DNA of 64,000 nucleotides from Cryobacterium glucosi (GTDB lineage Bacteria; Actinomycetota; Actinomycetes; Actinomycetales; Microbacteriaceae): positions 1-64,000 of the forward strand of contig NZ_SOFS01000043.1 of assembly GCF_004402235.1 (NCBI RefSeq), written 5' to 3'. Positions 26,311 to 34,597 of this stretch are shown here, piece by piece. How positions within the stretch are numbered: the first letter of the stretch is position 1; the number at the start of each line of letters is the position of its first letter. The position numbers and the translations under genes were made by a program. Below the pieces are notes generated by a model. That model made no database searches, was not told the origin of the DNA, and worked only from the letters and a program-made list of their open reading frames with translations.

Positions 26311-28233
26311 ATGACAGAGAAGTCATTCCCCAGCCCGTACGACCAGAAGCCCGCGGCCTCCGCAGAGGGCTGGAAGGACCTCTACGCCTACAACCTGGTC
26401 TTCCAGGAGAACCGGCGTGAGGTCGAAGAGGCCAAGTTCTGGTTCTGCGACAGCCAGCACTGGCCGACGGTGACAAAGCCCTTCGAGACCATCGGCTTCG
26501 AGTTCGCCGTCTCCTGCCTCGGCCAGTACAACTCCCGCCACCTGCTGATCCCGCCGGCCAACGGCATCGAGTTCCGCATCCACAACGGCTACGTGTTCAT
26601 GTCGCCCGTCGGTGTTCCCGAGACCGAGATCGCCGCCCGCGTTCCCGAGTTCATGGCCCGCGCCGGCCACTACTTCCAGAACTGGGACGGCCTGCTCGAA
26701 AAATGGCAGGGCAAGATCCGCGGCACGATCGACGAGCTCAACGCCCTGTCCTTCGAGGCGCTGCCGAACGCGGTCCCGCTCGAGGACGTCACGAGCGGCA
26801 AGGGTCTCGGCCCGAACGACGAGCTCCTCGGCAACTTCGACAAGCTCGTGTCCCTCACCTACCGGGCCTGGCAGTACCACTTCGAGTTCCTCAACCTCGG
26901 CTACGTGGCCTACCTCGACTTCTTCAGCTTCTGCAAGGAGGTCTTCCCCGGCATCCCGGACCAGGCCGTCGCGAAGATGGTGCAGGGCGTCGACATGGAG
27001 CTCTTCCGACCGGATGACGAGCTCAAGAAGCTCGCCAAGCTCGCCGTCGAACTCGGCGTCGACGGTCACTTCGGCAACACCGAGAACCCGGAGGAAACCC
27101 TCGCCGCGATCGGCGCGGCCGCGGGCGGAGCGGAGTGGCTCGCGGCCTGGACCGAGGCACAGGATCCCTGGTTCAACTTCACCGTCGGCAACGGCTTCTA
27201 CGCCCACGACAAGTACTGGATGGACCACCTCGAGCTGCCGCTCGGCTACATCGCCGACTACATCGTTCGCGTGCAGAACGGTGTCGGCATCGACCGTCCC
27301 GTCGCAGAGCTCGTCGCCGAGCGCGACCGCATCACCGAGGAATACTCCGAACTGCTCAGCCCAGAACAGCTCGCCGCGTTCCAGGGCAAGCTCGGTCTCG
27401 CGCGGCAGGTCTACCCCTACGTGGAGAACCACAACTTCTACATCGAGCACTGGACCATGGGCGTTTTCTGGCGGAAGGCCCGCCAGCTCTCGAAGATGCT
27501 CTCCGAGGCCGGGTTCTGGCCGGAGGCGAACGGAATGTTCTACCTCCGCCGCGACGAGGTGCGCGAGACGCTCTTCGACTACGTCACCGGCTGGGCCGTC
27601 GGCGCCCCCGCGATCGGCCCGGACTACTGGCCGGCCGAGGTCGCCCGGCGCAAGGTCATCGTCGACGCGCTCTCCGAGGAGCGCCCGCAGCCGGCGCTCA
27701 ACACGCCGCCCGTTGTGATCACCGAGCCCTTCACCCTGATGCTCTGGGGCATCACGAGCGACCAGATCAAGAACTGGCTCGGCGACTCCGACGCGCCGGA
27801 GGGCGAGTTCCGCGGAATGGCCGCCTCGAGCGGCGTCGCGGAGGGTCCGGCCCGGGTCATCAGCAGTTCCGACCAGCTCTCCGAGGTGCAGGAGGGCGAC
27901 ATCCTGGTCGCTCCCGTCACGGCGCCGTCGTGGGGCCCGATCTTCGGGAAGATCCGCGCGACCGTCACCGACATCGGCGGCATGATGAGCCACGCGGCCA
28001 TCGTCTGCCGTGAGTACGGGATGCCGGCGGTCACCGGAACCGGAACCGCTTCCGCCCAGATCAGGACGGGACAGTGGCTGCGGGTCGACGGCAACAACGG
28101 GACCGTGACGATCGTCGAAGATCACGGCGCCGAGCAGGACGTTGCCGGCCTGGCCCACGAGCACGACCTCGCCCTGGCCCCTGCCGCGGCCGCCCAGCTC
28201 GACGCCGTCCTCGCCGAGAGCAGCCATGCCTGA
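26311..28233 (+). CDS. swivelling-His half of a split PEP-synthase-like phenol kinase (CreH/CreI-like)
   Basis: The 640-residue protein ends with a PEP-utiliser mobile domain. The phosphohistidine H561 lies in GGMMSHAAIVCREYG, after GMAASSGVAEGPARV and EGDILVAPVTAPSW. The first ~470 residues are a mostly helical domain rich in aromatic residues, without the PEP-binding TIM barrel. That large domain probably forms the substrate site. Together with the preceding ATP-grasp protein it should transfer phosphate through H561 to an alkylphenol. Rifampicin phosphotransferase has similar parts but in one chain. The next gene starts eight bases before this stop codon ends. Confidence 0.8.
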   Translation: MTEKSFPSPYDQKPAASAEGWKDLYAYNLVFQENRREVEEAKFWFCDSQHWPTVTKPFETIGFEFAVSCLGQYNSRHLLIPPANGIEFRIHNGYVFMSPVGVPETEIAARVPEFMARAGHYFQNWDGLLEKWQGKIRGTIDELNALSFEALPNAVPLEDVTSGKGLGPNDELLGNFDKLVSLTYRAWQYHFEFLNLGYVAYLDFFSFCKEVFPGIPDQAVAKMVQGVDMELFRPDDELKKLAKLAVELGVDGHFGNTENPEETLAAIGAAAGGAEWLAAWTEAQDPWFNFTVGNGFYAHDKYWMDHLELPLGYIADYIVRVQNGVGIDRPVAELVAERDRITEEYSELLSPEQLAAFQGKLGLARQVYPYVENHNFYIEHWTMGVFWRKARQLSKMLSEAGFWPEANGMFYLRRDEVRETLFDYVTGWAVGAPAIGPDYWPAEVARRKVIVDALSEERPQPALNTPPVVITEPFTLMLWGITSDQIKNWLGDSDAPEGEFRGMAASSGVAEGPARVISSSDQLSEVQEGDILVAPVTAPSWGPIFGKIRATVTDIGGMMSHAAIVCREYGMPAVTGTGTASAQIRTGQWLRVDGNNGTVTIVEDHGAEQDVAGLAHEHDLALAPAAAAQLDAVLAESSHA

Positions 28234-29044
28234 GCGCGGCGCGGCCGGGGTCTCGCAGAGGACGGTGCTGATCACCGGCGCCGCCGGCGGCCTGGGCCGT
28301 GCCTTCGCCCTGGGCTTCGCGGCCCAGGGCGACCGGGTGGTCGTCGCCGACGTCAACCTCGAGGGCGCGCGGGAGACCGTCGTTCTCGTGGAAGAGGCCG
28401 GCGGAACCGCCCTCGCCCTCCCGGTCGACGTCACCGACCTCGCCTCGGTCACCCGGCTGGCCGCGGATGCCGCCGGCTGGGTCCCCGAGGCCCGGCCCGG
28501 CGCATCCGCCCCCGGTACGGTGCCCCCGGCCCAGGCCGGCGTGATCGACGTCGTCATCAACAACGCCGCGATCTACGCGACCGTGACCCGTGCCCCCTTC
28601 ACCGACCTCGACCCCGACGAGTGGGACCGGGTGATGGCCGTCAACCTCAAGGGGCCGTGGCTCGTCACCCGGGCCTGCACGCCCTACCTGCCGGACGGCG
28701 GAAAGGTGATCAACCTCTCCTCCGCCACGGTGATGAGCGGATCGGCCCAGTGGGCCCACTACGTGGCCTCGAAGGGCGGCGTCATCGCGCTGACCCGGGT
28801 GCTCGCCAAGGAACTCGGTGACCGCAACGTGACCGTCAACGCGATCGCTCCCGGCTTCACCCTGACCGAGGCCAGCTACGGGCTCATCGCGGGCGCCGAG
28901 AGCTACGGCGTCGACCGCGGCTCGCTCAAGCGGGCCTGCGAACCGGAGGACATCGTCGGGGCGGCCCTGTTCCTCGCCGCACCCGGCAGCGACTACGTCA
29001 CCGGCCAGACCCTCGTGGTCGACGGCGGCCGGCAGTTCCTCTGA
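28226..29044 (+). CDS. short-chain dehydrogenase (Cre-like alcohol dehydrogenase)
   Basis: The 272-residue SDR has the cofactor motif TGAAGGLG, the NNAA motif NNAAIY, catalytic Ser (INLSSATVMSG) and YxxxK in HYVASKGG, plus the PGF segment of the classical family. An extra Ala/Pro-rich loop (~residues 85-105) sits before the NNAA strand. It overlaps the kinase gene. In the Cre pathway a dehydrogenase pair converts 4-hydroxybenzyl alcohol to the aldehyde and acid; this is the best candidate for the alcohol step. The exact substrate is inferred from context. Confidence 0.82.
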   Translation: MPERGAAGVSQRTVLITGAAGGLGRAFALGFAAQGDRVVVADVNLEGARETVVLVEEAGGTALALPVDVTDLASVTRLAADAAGWVPEARPGASAPGTVPPAQAGVIDVVINNAAIYATVTRAPFTDLDPDEWDRVMAVNLKGPWLVTRACTPYLPDGGKVINLSSATVMSGSAQWAHYVASKGGVIALTRVLAKELGDRNVTVNAIAPGFTLTEASYGLIAGAESYGVDRGSLKRACEPEDIVGAALFLAAPGSDYVTGQTLVVDGGRQFL

Positions 29045-29084
29045 CCCACCCGTAACCCAGAGAACCGAACCAGGAGACCGAGAA

Positions 29085-29405
29085 ATGCCAACCGTGAGCT
29101 ACGTCGCCTTCGACGGCACAGAGACCATCGTCACCGGATTCGCGGGCGATTCCGTGATGGAGACCGCGGTGCGCAACGGCGTTCCCGGGATCGTCGCCGA
29201 GTGCGGCGGCAGCCTGTCCTGCGCCACCTGCCACGTCTTCCTGTGCGCAGAGAGCGCGGGGCTGTTCCCGCCGAAGCTCGACCTCGAGGACGACATGCTC
29301 GACGGAACGGCCGTCGACCGGGAGGACAATTCCCGGCTCTCCTGCCAGCTGAAACTGACCGACGACGTGTCCGTGCACGTGCAGACCCCCGAAACGCAGG
29401 TGTGA
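29085..29405 (+). CDS. creF: [2Fe-2S] ferredoxin, CreF-like P450 redox partner
   Basis: This 106-residue adrenodoxin/putidaredoxin-type ferredoxin has cluster ligands C40, C46, C49 and C87 in C-x5-C-x2-C...C (ECGGSLSCATC and LSCQ). The ATG at 29085 is behind AGGAG. It should carry electrons from the reductase encoded next to the P450, completing a class I system. Its place between the SDR and reductase genes matches the logic of the Cre cluster. Confidence 0.88.
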   Translation: MPTVSYVAFDGTETIVTGFAGDSVMETAVRNGVPGIVAECGGSLSCATCHVFLCAESAGLFPPKLDLEDDMLDGTAVDREDNSRLSCQLKLTDDVSVHVQTPETQV

Positions 29406-29410
29406 CCGGC

Positions 29411-30787
29411 ATGGGCGACACGACCGCAGCACCCCGGCTGGGCACCCTCATCATCGGCAACTGCCAGGCCGGGGTGCAACTAGCCTCGACACTGCGCGAA
29501 CTCGGCGACACCGACCCGATCACCCTCGTCGGCGAGGAGCCGCACGCCCCGTACCAGCGGCCGCCGCTCTCCAAGGCGTTCCTCAAGGGCGAGGCGACCG
29601 CTGACTCCCTGGCCTTCCGCACCCACGATTTCTACCGCGAGCATTCCATCGACCTCGTGCCGCGGGAGCGGATCTTCCGCATCGTCCGGAACGCGGACGG
29701 CGGCGTCGCGACGGCGGAGTCCGGGCGCACCTTCGCATTCGCCCGGCTCGCTCTCACCACCGGAGCCGCACCGCGCACGATCCCGTTCGAGGGCTCCGAG
29801 CTCGAGGGCGTCAGCTACCTGCGGACCGCGACGGAGGCGACCGTGCTCGAGCAGCAACTGCGTGAGGCGCGGAACGTCGTGGTCGTCGGCGGCGGCTTCA
29901 TCGGCCTCGAGGTCGCAGCGGGGGCCAGGGCCGCCGGTAAGAACGTCACTGTGCTCGAGGCGGCTCCCCGCCTCGTCGGGAGGGCGGTCTCCGAGCAGAC
30001 CAGCGAGTTCTACCTGCAGGCGCACCGGCGCCGCGGCATCCGCGTGGTGCTGAACGCGCAGGTCGTGCGGTTCGTCGGCGAGCACGACCGGGTCACCGGC
30101 GTCGAGCTCGGTCCGCGTGACGGCGACGGCTCAGGCGAGATCGTGGCGGCGGATGTCGTGCTGATCGGCGTCGGGGTCGTCCCGCGCACCGAGCTCGCCG
30201 TGCAGCTGGGCCTCGAGGTCGACAACGGGATCGTGGTGGACGCAAGGGCCCTCGCCTCCGACGGACTCACCGTGGCCGCCGGGGACTGCGCGAACATGCC
30301 GAACCCGTCGATCGGGGACTTCGGTGTCGGCCGCATCCGCCTCGAAAGCGTGCAGAACGCGGTCGAGCAGGCCAAGGTGGCCGCGGCCACCCTGCTCGGA
30401 CTCCCGGCAGAGCACCGCACGGTGCCGTGGTTCTGGTCGGACCAGGCCGACCTCAAACTGCAGATCGCCGGGCTGAGCGGCGGGCACGACCGGGTCGTTC
30501 TGCGCGGCGAGCCGGACTCCGAGAAGTTCTCGGTGCTCTACTACCGGGGTGGCCGGCTCATCGCCGCTGACTGCATCAACAGCCCGCTCGACTTCATGGC
30601 CGTGAAGAACGCCCTCCACAAGGGCCTCTCTGTGCCGGCGGATGTTGCGACCGACACCACCGTTCCGCTCAAGAAACTCCTCGCGGCCGTCGAGACGGCG
30701 GATGCCGGGCGTGCGGTGCCTGCGCCGGCCGCCGTTGATCTCGCTCCTCCTGCAGTCCCCGTTCCCGCCGGCAGTCCGGCCGCTTAG
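29411..30787 (+). CDS. creE: FAD/NAD(P)H ferredoxin reductase, CreE-like
   Basis: This 458-residue pyridine-nucleotide-disulfide oxidoreductase is of the putidaredoxin-reductase type. The FAD-binding turn is TLIIGNCQAGVQLASTL, with Asn-Cys-Gln where G-A-G/G-Q is usual. The NAD(P)-binding GGGFIGLEVAAGARAAGKNVTVLE and the second FAD motif VAAGDCANMP are present. It passes electrons to the ferredoxin for the P450. The start is uncertain: ATG 29411 is given, but GTG 29402 overlaps the ferredoxin stop as GTGA and would add three residues. The C-terminus is an Ala/Pro/Val tail. Confidence 0.86.
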   Translation: MGDTTAAPRLGTLIIGNCQAGVQLASTLRELGDTDPITLVGEEPHAPYQRPPLSKAFLKGEATADSLAFRTHDFYREHSIDLVPRERIFRIVRNADGGVATAESGRTFAFARLALTTGAAPRTIPFEGSELEGVSYLRTATEATVLEQQLREARNVVVVGGGFIGLEVAAGARAAGKNVTVLEAAPRLVGRAVSEQTSEFYLQAHRRRGIRVVLNAQVVRFVGEHDRVTGVELGPRDGDGSGEIVAADVVLIGVGVVPRTELAVQLGLEVDNGIVVDARALASDGLTVAAGDCANMPNPSIGDFGVGRIRLESVQNAVEQAKVAAATLLGLPAEHRTVPWFWSDQADLKLQIAGLSGGHDRVVLRGEPDSEKFSVLYYRGGRLIAADCINSPLDFMAVKNALHKGLSVPADVATDTTVPLKKLLAAVETADAGRAVPAPAAVDLAPPAVPVPAGSPAA

Positions 30788-30833
30788 CCCCAGCCTCCGC
30801 GCTCCGGCGCCCCAACCTCGAAGTGAGAACGCC

Positions 30834-31478
30834 ATGACACTGCAGACCGACCAGTCCATCGACACCTCGCCCATCGCCGTCGCCGCGGACGGCCCGAGCG
30901 ACCTCGACCCGCTCTGGCGCGCCGTCGAGACCGAGATGCGCACGCGCAGCAACGACATCCACGTGCCGATCTCCTTCGCTTTCGCCGAGCGGCTCTGCGA
31001 GGCCTACCCGGAGGCTGACGCCCTCGTCGTGCGGGTGGCCATCCTGCTGCACGACAGCGGCTGGGCCAGGGTGGACGAGACCAAGATCATCTCGGAGGGC
31101 TTCGGCGCGAACTGGCGCCAGGCCCAGATCCGCTTCGAGCACGAGCTCAAGGGCTGCATGATCGCCAGGGAGGTGCTGCCGGGCCTCGGCTACGACGAGG
31201 CCTTCATCACCCGGGTCACCGACATCATCGACGGCCATGACACCCGCGTCGAGTCGTACTCGATCGAGGACTCGCTCGTGCGCGACGCTGACCGGCTCTG
31301 GCGCTTCACCCCGGCCGGCATCGCCCTCGCCTCGAGCTGGTTCGGCCAGACGCCGTCGTTCTACTGCCGGCGCCTGCGGGCCGAGATCCTGCCGGAGCTC
31401 ATCACCGCTGCCGGCCTCGAGATGGCGACGATCGAACTCGACAGGGCAGAGGCGCTGCTGAAGATCGCGGTGCTCTGA
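30834..31478 (+). CDS. creD: HD-domain phosphohydrolase (CreD-like)
   Basis: The 214-residue protein belongs to the HD superfamily. It has an upstream His (HVPISFAFAERL), the HD pair in ILLHDSGW, a further His-Asp in DIIDGHDTRVES and the closing Asp in LVRDADRLW. These metal ligands hydrolyse phosphate esters. In the Cre pathway CreD removes the phosphate after the P450 step, and the gene sits in the matching place between the redox partners and the aldehyde dehydrogenase. The symbol is by role and context; membership of CreD itself in the HD family was not verified. Its stop overlaps the ALDH start. Confidence 0.7.
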   Translation: MTLQTDQSIDTSPIAVAADGPSDLDPLWRAVETEMRTRSNDIHVPISFAFAERLCEAYPEADALVVRVAILLHDSGWARVDETKIISEGFGANWRQAQIRFEHELKGCMIAREVLPGLGYDEAFITRVTDIIDGHDTRVESYSIEDSLVRDADRLWRFTPAGIALASSWFGQTPSFYCRRLRAEILPELITAAGLEMATIELDRAEALLKIAVL

Positions 31479-33031
31479 TGACGGGGCAGTCGATCGACGC
31501 GGCACCGACAGCGGCGGCCACGGCTGCGGCCGGCCAGCCCGTCCAGACCACGAGGTTCCCGGCCACGCTGCCCTATCGGCACACCGACGACCTCTTCATC
31601 GACGGTGCCTGGCGTGCGGCGAGCGGAACCGGTCGGACCACGGTGACCAACCCCGCGACGGAAGCGGAGTGGGGCAGTGTACCGGTGGCATCCGCCGCCG
31701 ACGTCGACCTCGCCGTCGCGGCCGCCCGCCGCGCGTTCGCGCGTGCCGGCGCCGGCGCTGACGGGTGGCGCGGGCTGGCCCCCTCGGTGCGCGCCGGGTA
31801 CCTGGAACGCCTGGCCGGCGAGATCGAGAAGCGGGCGGCGGCGATCTCGCACACCAACACGTGGGAGAACGGCTCCCCGGTCGCCGAGACCGGGCGCGCG
31901 GCCTCGAATGCCGCAGCGATCTTCCGTTACTTCGCCGGACTGGCCGGGTACCTGGAGACCGCAGACGTGCGCCCGTTCCCCGACGGATCCGCCGAAACCG
32001 TCGTGCGGCAGGACCCGGTCGGCGTCTGCGCGCTCATCGCGCCGTGGAACTTCCCGATCAACCTCGTCGTGGCGAAGCTCGCGCCCGCGCTGATGGCCGG
32101 GTGCACCGTCGTGATCAAGCCGGCATCGCCGACGCCGCTCTCGATCCGCTTCCTTGCGGATGCCGCGGCAGCGGCAGGCATCCCGGCGGGCGTCGTGAAC
32201 ATCGTCACGGGGGACAGCGCCGTCGGCGACGCCCTCGTGCGGCACCCCGGAGTCGACAAAGTCGCCTTCACCGGCTCGACCCCGGTCGGCCGAAGAATCG
32301 CCGCGGCGTGCGGCGAGCTGCTGAGGCCGGTCACCCTCGAGCTCGGCGGCAAGTCGTCCGCGCTCGTTCTGCCGGACGTCGACCTCACGGCCATGCAGCA
32401 GGTGCTGATCCGCAGCTGCATGCGCAACACCGGGCAGACCTGTTACATCTCCACGCGTATCCTCGCGCCGGCCGGGCGCTACGACGAACTCGTCGACATG
32501 GTCACGGCGACGATCCAGGCCGCGCAGCAGGGCGACCCGATGGACCCGGACACCGTCTTCGGACCCGCCGCGACACGGGCGCAGCGCGACACGGTGCGCG
32601 GGTACATCCGCTCCGGCATCGCAGAGGGCGCCAGGGCGACCACGGGCGGTGACGTGCCGAGCGGCTTCGACCGCGGCTTCTTCGTGAAACCGACCGTGTT
32701 CGCCGACGTGACGCCGGGGATGCGGATCGCGCGCGAGGAGATCTTCGGGCCGGTCCTGTCGATCCTGCGCTACGACACGCTCGACGAGGCGATCGGCATC
32801 GCGAACAACACCGCGTTCGGCCTCGGCGGCACGGTGTTCTCAGCGGATGCCGACGCCGCGTTCGATGCGGCCGCCCGGATGGACACCGGTTCCGTCGGCC
32901 TCGGCTTTTTCGCCTCCAACCACAACGCGCCCTTCGCCGGGCGGCACGATTCCGGCCTCGGCGCCGAGTTCGGACGCGAGGGCCTGCACGCCTACCTGCG
33001 CCCGCAGTCCGTGCACCGCCGCATCCGCTAG
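31478..33031 (+). CDS. aldehyde dehydrogenase (Cre-like, hydroxybenzaldehyde oxidation)
   Basis: The 517-residue NAD(P)-dependent aldehyde dehydrogenase has the substrate-proximal PWNFPINLV, the cofactor motif FTGSTPVGRRIA, general base E288 in LELGGKS and nucleophile C322 in NTGQTCY. The conserved EEIFGPVLS and the C-terminal GRHDSGLGAEFGREG are present. It ends the Cre-like operon and would convert a hydroxybenzaldehyde to the benzoate. It overlaps the HD gene by one base. Confidence 0.88.
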   Translation: MTGQSIDAAPTAAATAAAGQPVQTTRFPATLPYRHTDDLFIDGAWRAASGTGRTTVTNPATEAEWGSVPVASAADVDLAVAAARRAFARAGAGADGWRGLAPSVRAGYLERLAGEIEKRAAAISHTNTWENGSPVAETGRAASNAAAIFRYFAGLAGYLETADVRPFPDGSAETVVRQDPVGVCALIAPWNFPINLVVAKLAPALMAGCTVVIKPASPTPLSIRFLADAAAAAGIPAGVVNIVTGDSAVGDALVRHPGVDKVAFTGSTPVGRRIAAACGELLRPVTLELGGKSSALVLPDVDLTAMQQVLIRSCMRNTGQTCYISTRILAPAGRYDELVDMVTATIQAAQQGDPMDPDTVFGPAATRAQRDTVRGYIRSGIAEGARATTGGDVPSGFDRGFFVKPTVFADVTPGMRIAREEIFGPVLSILRYDTLDEAIGIANNTAFGLGGTVFSADADAAFDAAARMDTGSVGLGFFASNHNAPFAGRHDSGLGAEFGREGLHAYLRPQSVHRRIR

Positions 33032-33054
33032 CCGGGACTCTCCGGCACCGCCTG

Positions 33055-33097
33055 GCGCGCCAGGTGCGCCGGTGCGCGCCCGGTGTGCCTGGCGCGC
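33055..33097. terminator. candidate bidirectional terminator between the ALDH and MATE genes
   Basis: GCGCGCCAGG (33055-33064) pairs with CCTGGCGCGC (33088-33097). The left arm is also inside a perfect palindrome, CCTGGCGCGCCAGG (33051-33064). It lies between convergent genes and has no U-tract. Confidence 0.45.
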
Positions 33098-33155
33098 GGG
33101 GGCGCACAGGGCGCGCGACGGGTGAACCGGGAGCGGTGGTGTCGGTGCGGGCGCG

Positions 33156-34517
33156 TCAGCGGGCGCCGACGACCATCCAGCGCGCGGCGCGGGCGCGCAG
33201 GCCGAGGGTGAGGCCGCGCGCGCCGAGGTAGCCGAAGGCGAACGCCGCCATGAGCCAGGCGAGCCCGACGGCGCCCTGCGGTGCCCAGGCGAGCACAGCC
33301 CAGGCCAGCGGCACGAAGACGAGCAGGTTCACCAGCCCGGTCACGGCGAGGTAGCGGGCATCGCCGGCGCCGATCAGCACGCCGTCGAGTACGAAGACGA
33401 GGCCGCAGAGCGGCCCGGACAGGCCGAGGACCACGAGTGTCAGGGGGAGGAGCGAGCTCACCTCTGCCGCCGTCGTGAACAGCCCGCCGAGCAGGGGGCT
33501 CGTCACGACGAGGAGGGCGCCGATGGCGGCACCCCCGAGCACACCCCACTCGAGGCAGCGCCGCAGCACCGCGCGCACCCCGGGGAGATCGCCGGCCCCG
33601 AGGCCGCGCCCGACGAGGGCCTGGGCGGCGATCGCGAGCGCGTCGAGGGCGAACGCCATCGCCGCGAACAGGGTCATCGCGATCTGGAACGCCGCGAGCT
33701 GGGGCGAGCCAAGGCTCGTGGCGACGAACACCGCGAGCAGCATCGCCGCACGCAGGCTCACCGTGCGCAGGAACAGCCAGCCGCCGCTCGACGCCCCCCG
33801 CAGCATCCCGCCGCGGTGCGGCCGCAGCCGGGCGCCCTCGCGCCTGGCGTGCCGCACGACCACGACGAGGTAGACCGCGACCATCGCCCACTGCGCGACG
33901 ACCGTGCCGAGCGCCGAGCCGACCAGCCCGAGCCCGAGACCGTAGATGAAGAACAGGTTGAGCACGATGTTGGCCGCGAAGCCGAGCCCCGCCACCCAGA
34001 GCGGCGTGCGGGTGTCCTGCAGTCCGCGGAGGAGTCCCGTCGCCGCGAACACGAGCAGCATCGCCGGAAGTCCCAGCATCGACACGGTGAGGTACCGGGC
34101 GGATGCCGCGGCGACGGCAGGCTCCGCGCCGAACGCTCCCACGAGCTGCGGGCTCAGCGCCGCGCCGAGCAGCGCGAGCACCACACCGAGGCCGAGCGCG
34201 AGCCAGAGGCCGTCGATCCCGACGGACACGGCCCTGCCGCGGTCGCCCGCGCCGAGCCAGCGGGCGACGGCAGGGGTCGTGCTGTACGCGAGGAACACCA
34301 TCAGCCCGACGATGGTCTGCAACACCGCGCTCGCGAGGCCGAGTCCGGCCAGGTCGACCGCGCCGAGATGCCCGACCATCGCCGAGTCGGCGAGCAGGAA
34401 CAAGGGCTCGGCGACGAGGGCGCCGAACGCAGGGAGGGCGAGGCGCAGGATCTCACGGTCGATGGGCCGCTGGCGGAAGATGGCGATGCTCCCGACTCTA
34501 GCGTCGCTCGCCGACAC
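33156..34517 (-). CDS. MATE-family efflux transporter (DinF-like)
   Basis: The protein has about 453 residues and 12 hydrophobic segments in two homologous halves, typical of MATE exporters: IDREILRLALPAFGALVAEPLFLLADSAMVGHLG, then VFAATGLLRGLQDTRTPLWVA, and in the second half AFQIAMTLFAAMAFALDALAIAAQALVGRGLG. It should export organic cations or drugs using a Na+ or H+ gradient. The start is uncertain. GTG 34517 gives a normal length but no Shine-Dalgarno; the longer frame would overlap the divergent peptidase gene. Confidence 0.82.
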   Translation of the reverse strand: MSASDARVGSIAIFRQRPIDREILRLALPAFGALVAEPLFLLADSAMVGHLGAVDLAGLGLASAVLQTIVGLMVFLAYSTTPAVARWLGAGDRGRAVSVGIDGLWLALGLGVVLALLGAALSPQLVGAFGAEPAVAAASARYLTVSMLGLPAMLLVFAATGLLRGLQDTRTPLWVAGLGFAANIVLNLFFIYGLGLGLVGSALGTVVAQWAMVAVYLVVVVRHARREGARLRPHRGGMLRGASSGGWLFLRTVSLRAAMLLAVFVATSLGSPQLAAFQIAMTLFAAMAFALDALAIAAQALVGRGLGAGDLPGVRAVLRRCLEWGVLGGAAIGALLVVTSPLLGGLFTTAAEVSSLLPLTLVVLGLSGPLCGLVFVLDGVLIGAGDARYLAVTGLVNLLVFVPLAWAVLAWAPQGAVGLAWLMAAFAFGYLGARGLTLGLRARAARWMVVGAR

Positions 34518-34585
34518 CGCACGGTCCGGCGCCGTCCGGCGTCGCCCGGCGTCGCACCCCGGCTCGAATTCCCGGGCACAGCGAA

Positions 34586-34591
34586 TAGCAT
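34586..34591 (+). promoter_or_regulatory. -10 box of a probable leaderless M13 peptidase transcript
   Basis: TAGCAT, six bases, then the ATG at 34598, with no ribosome site between. Confidence 0.5.
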
Positions 34592-34597
34592 GGACGC

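Noticed and set aside
25117..28233. Rifampicin phosphotransferase or ordinary PEP synthase.
   Set aside because: Those are single chains, and PEP synthase needs a PEP barrel that is missing. The operon with a P450 system and phosphohydrolase fits CreHI/phenylphosphate synthase better.
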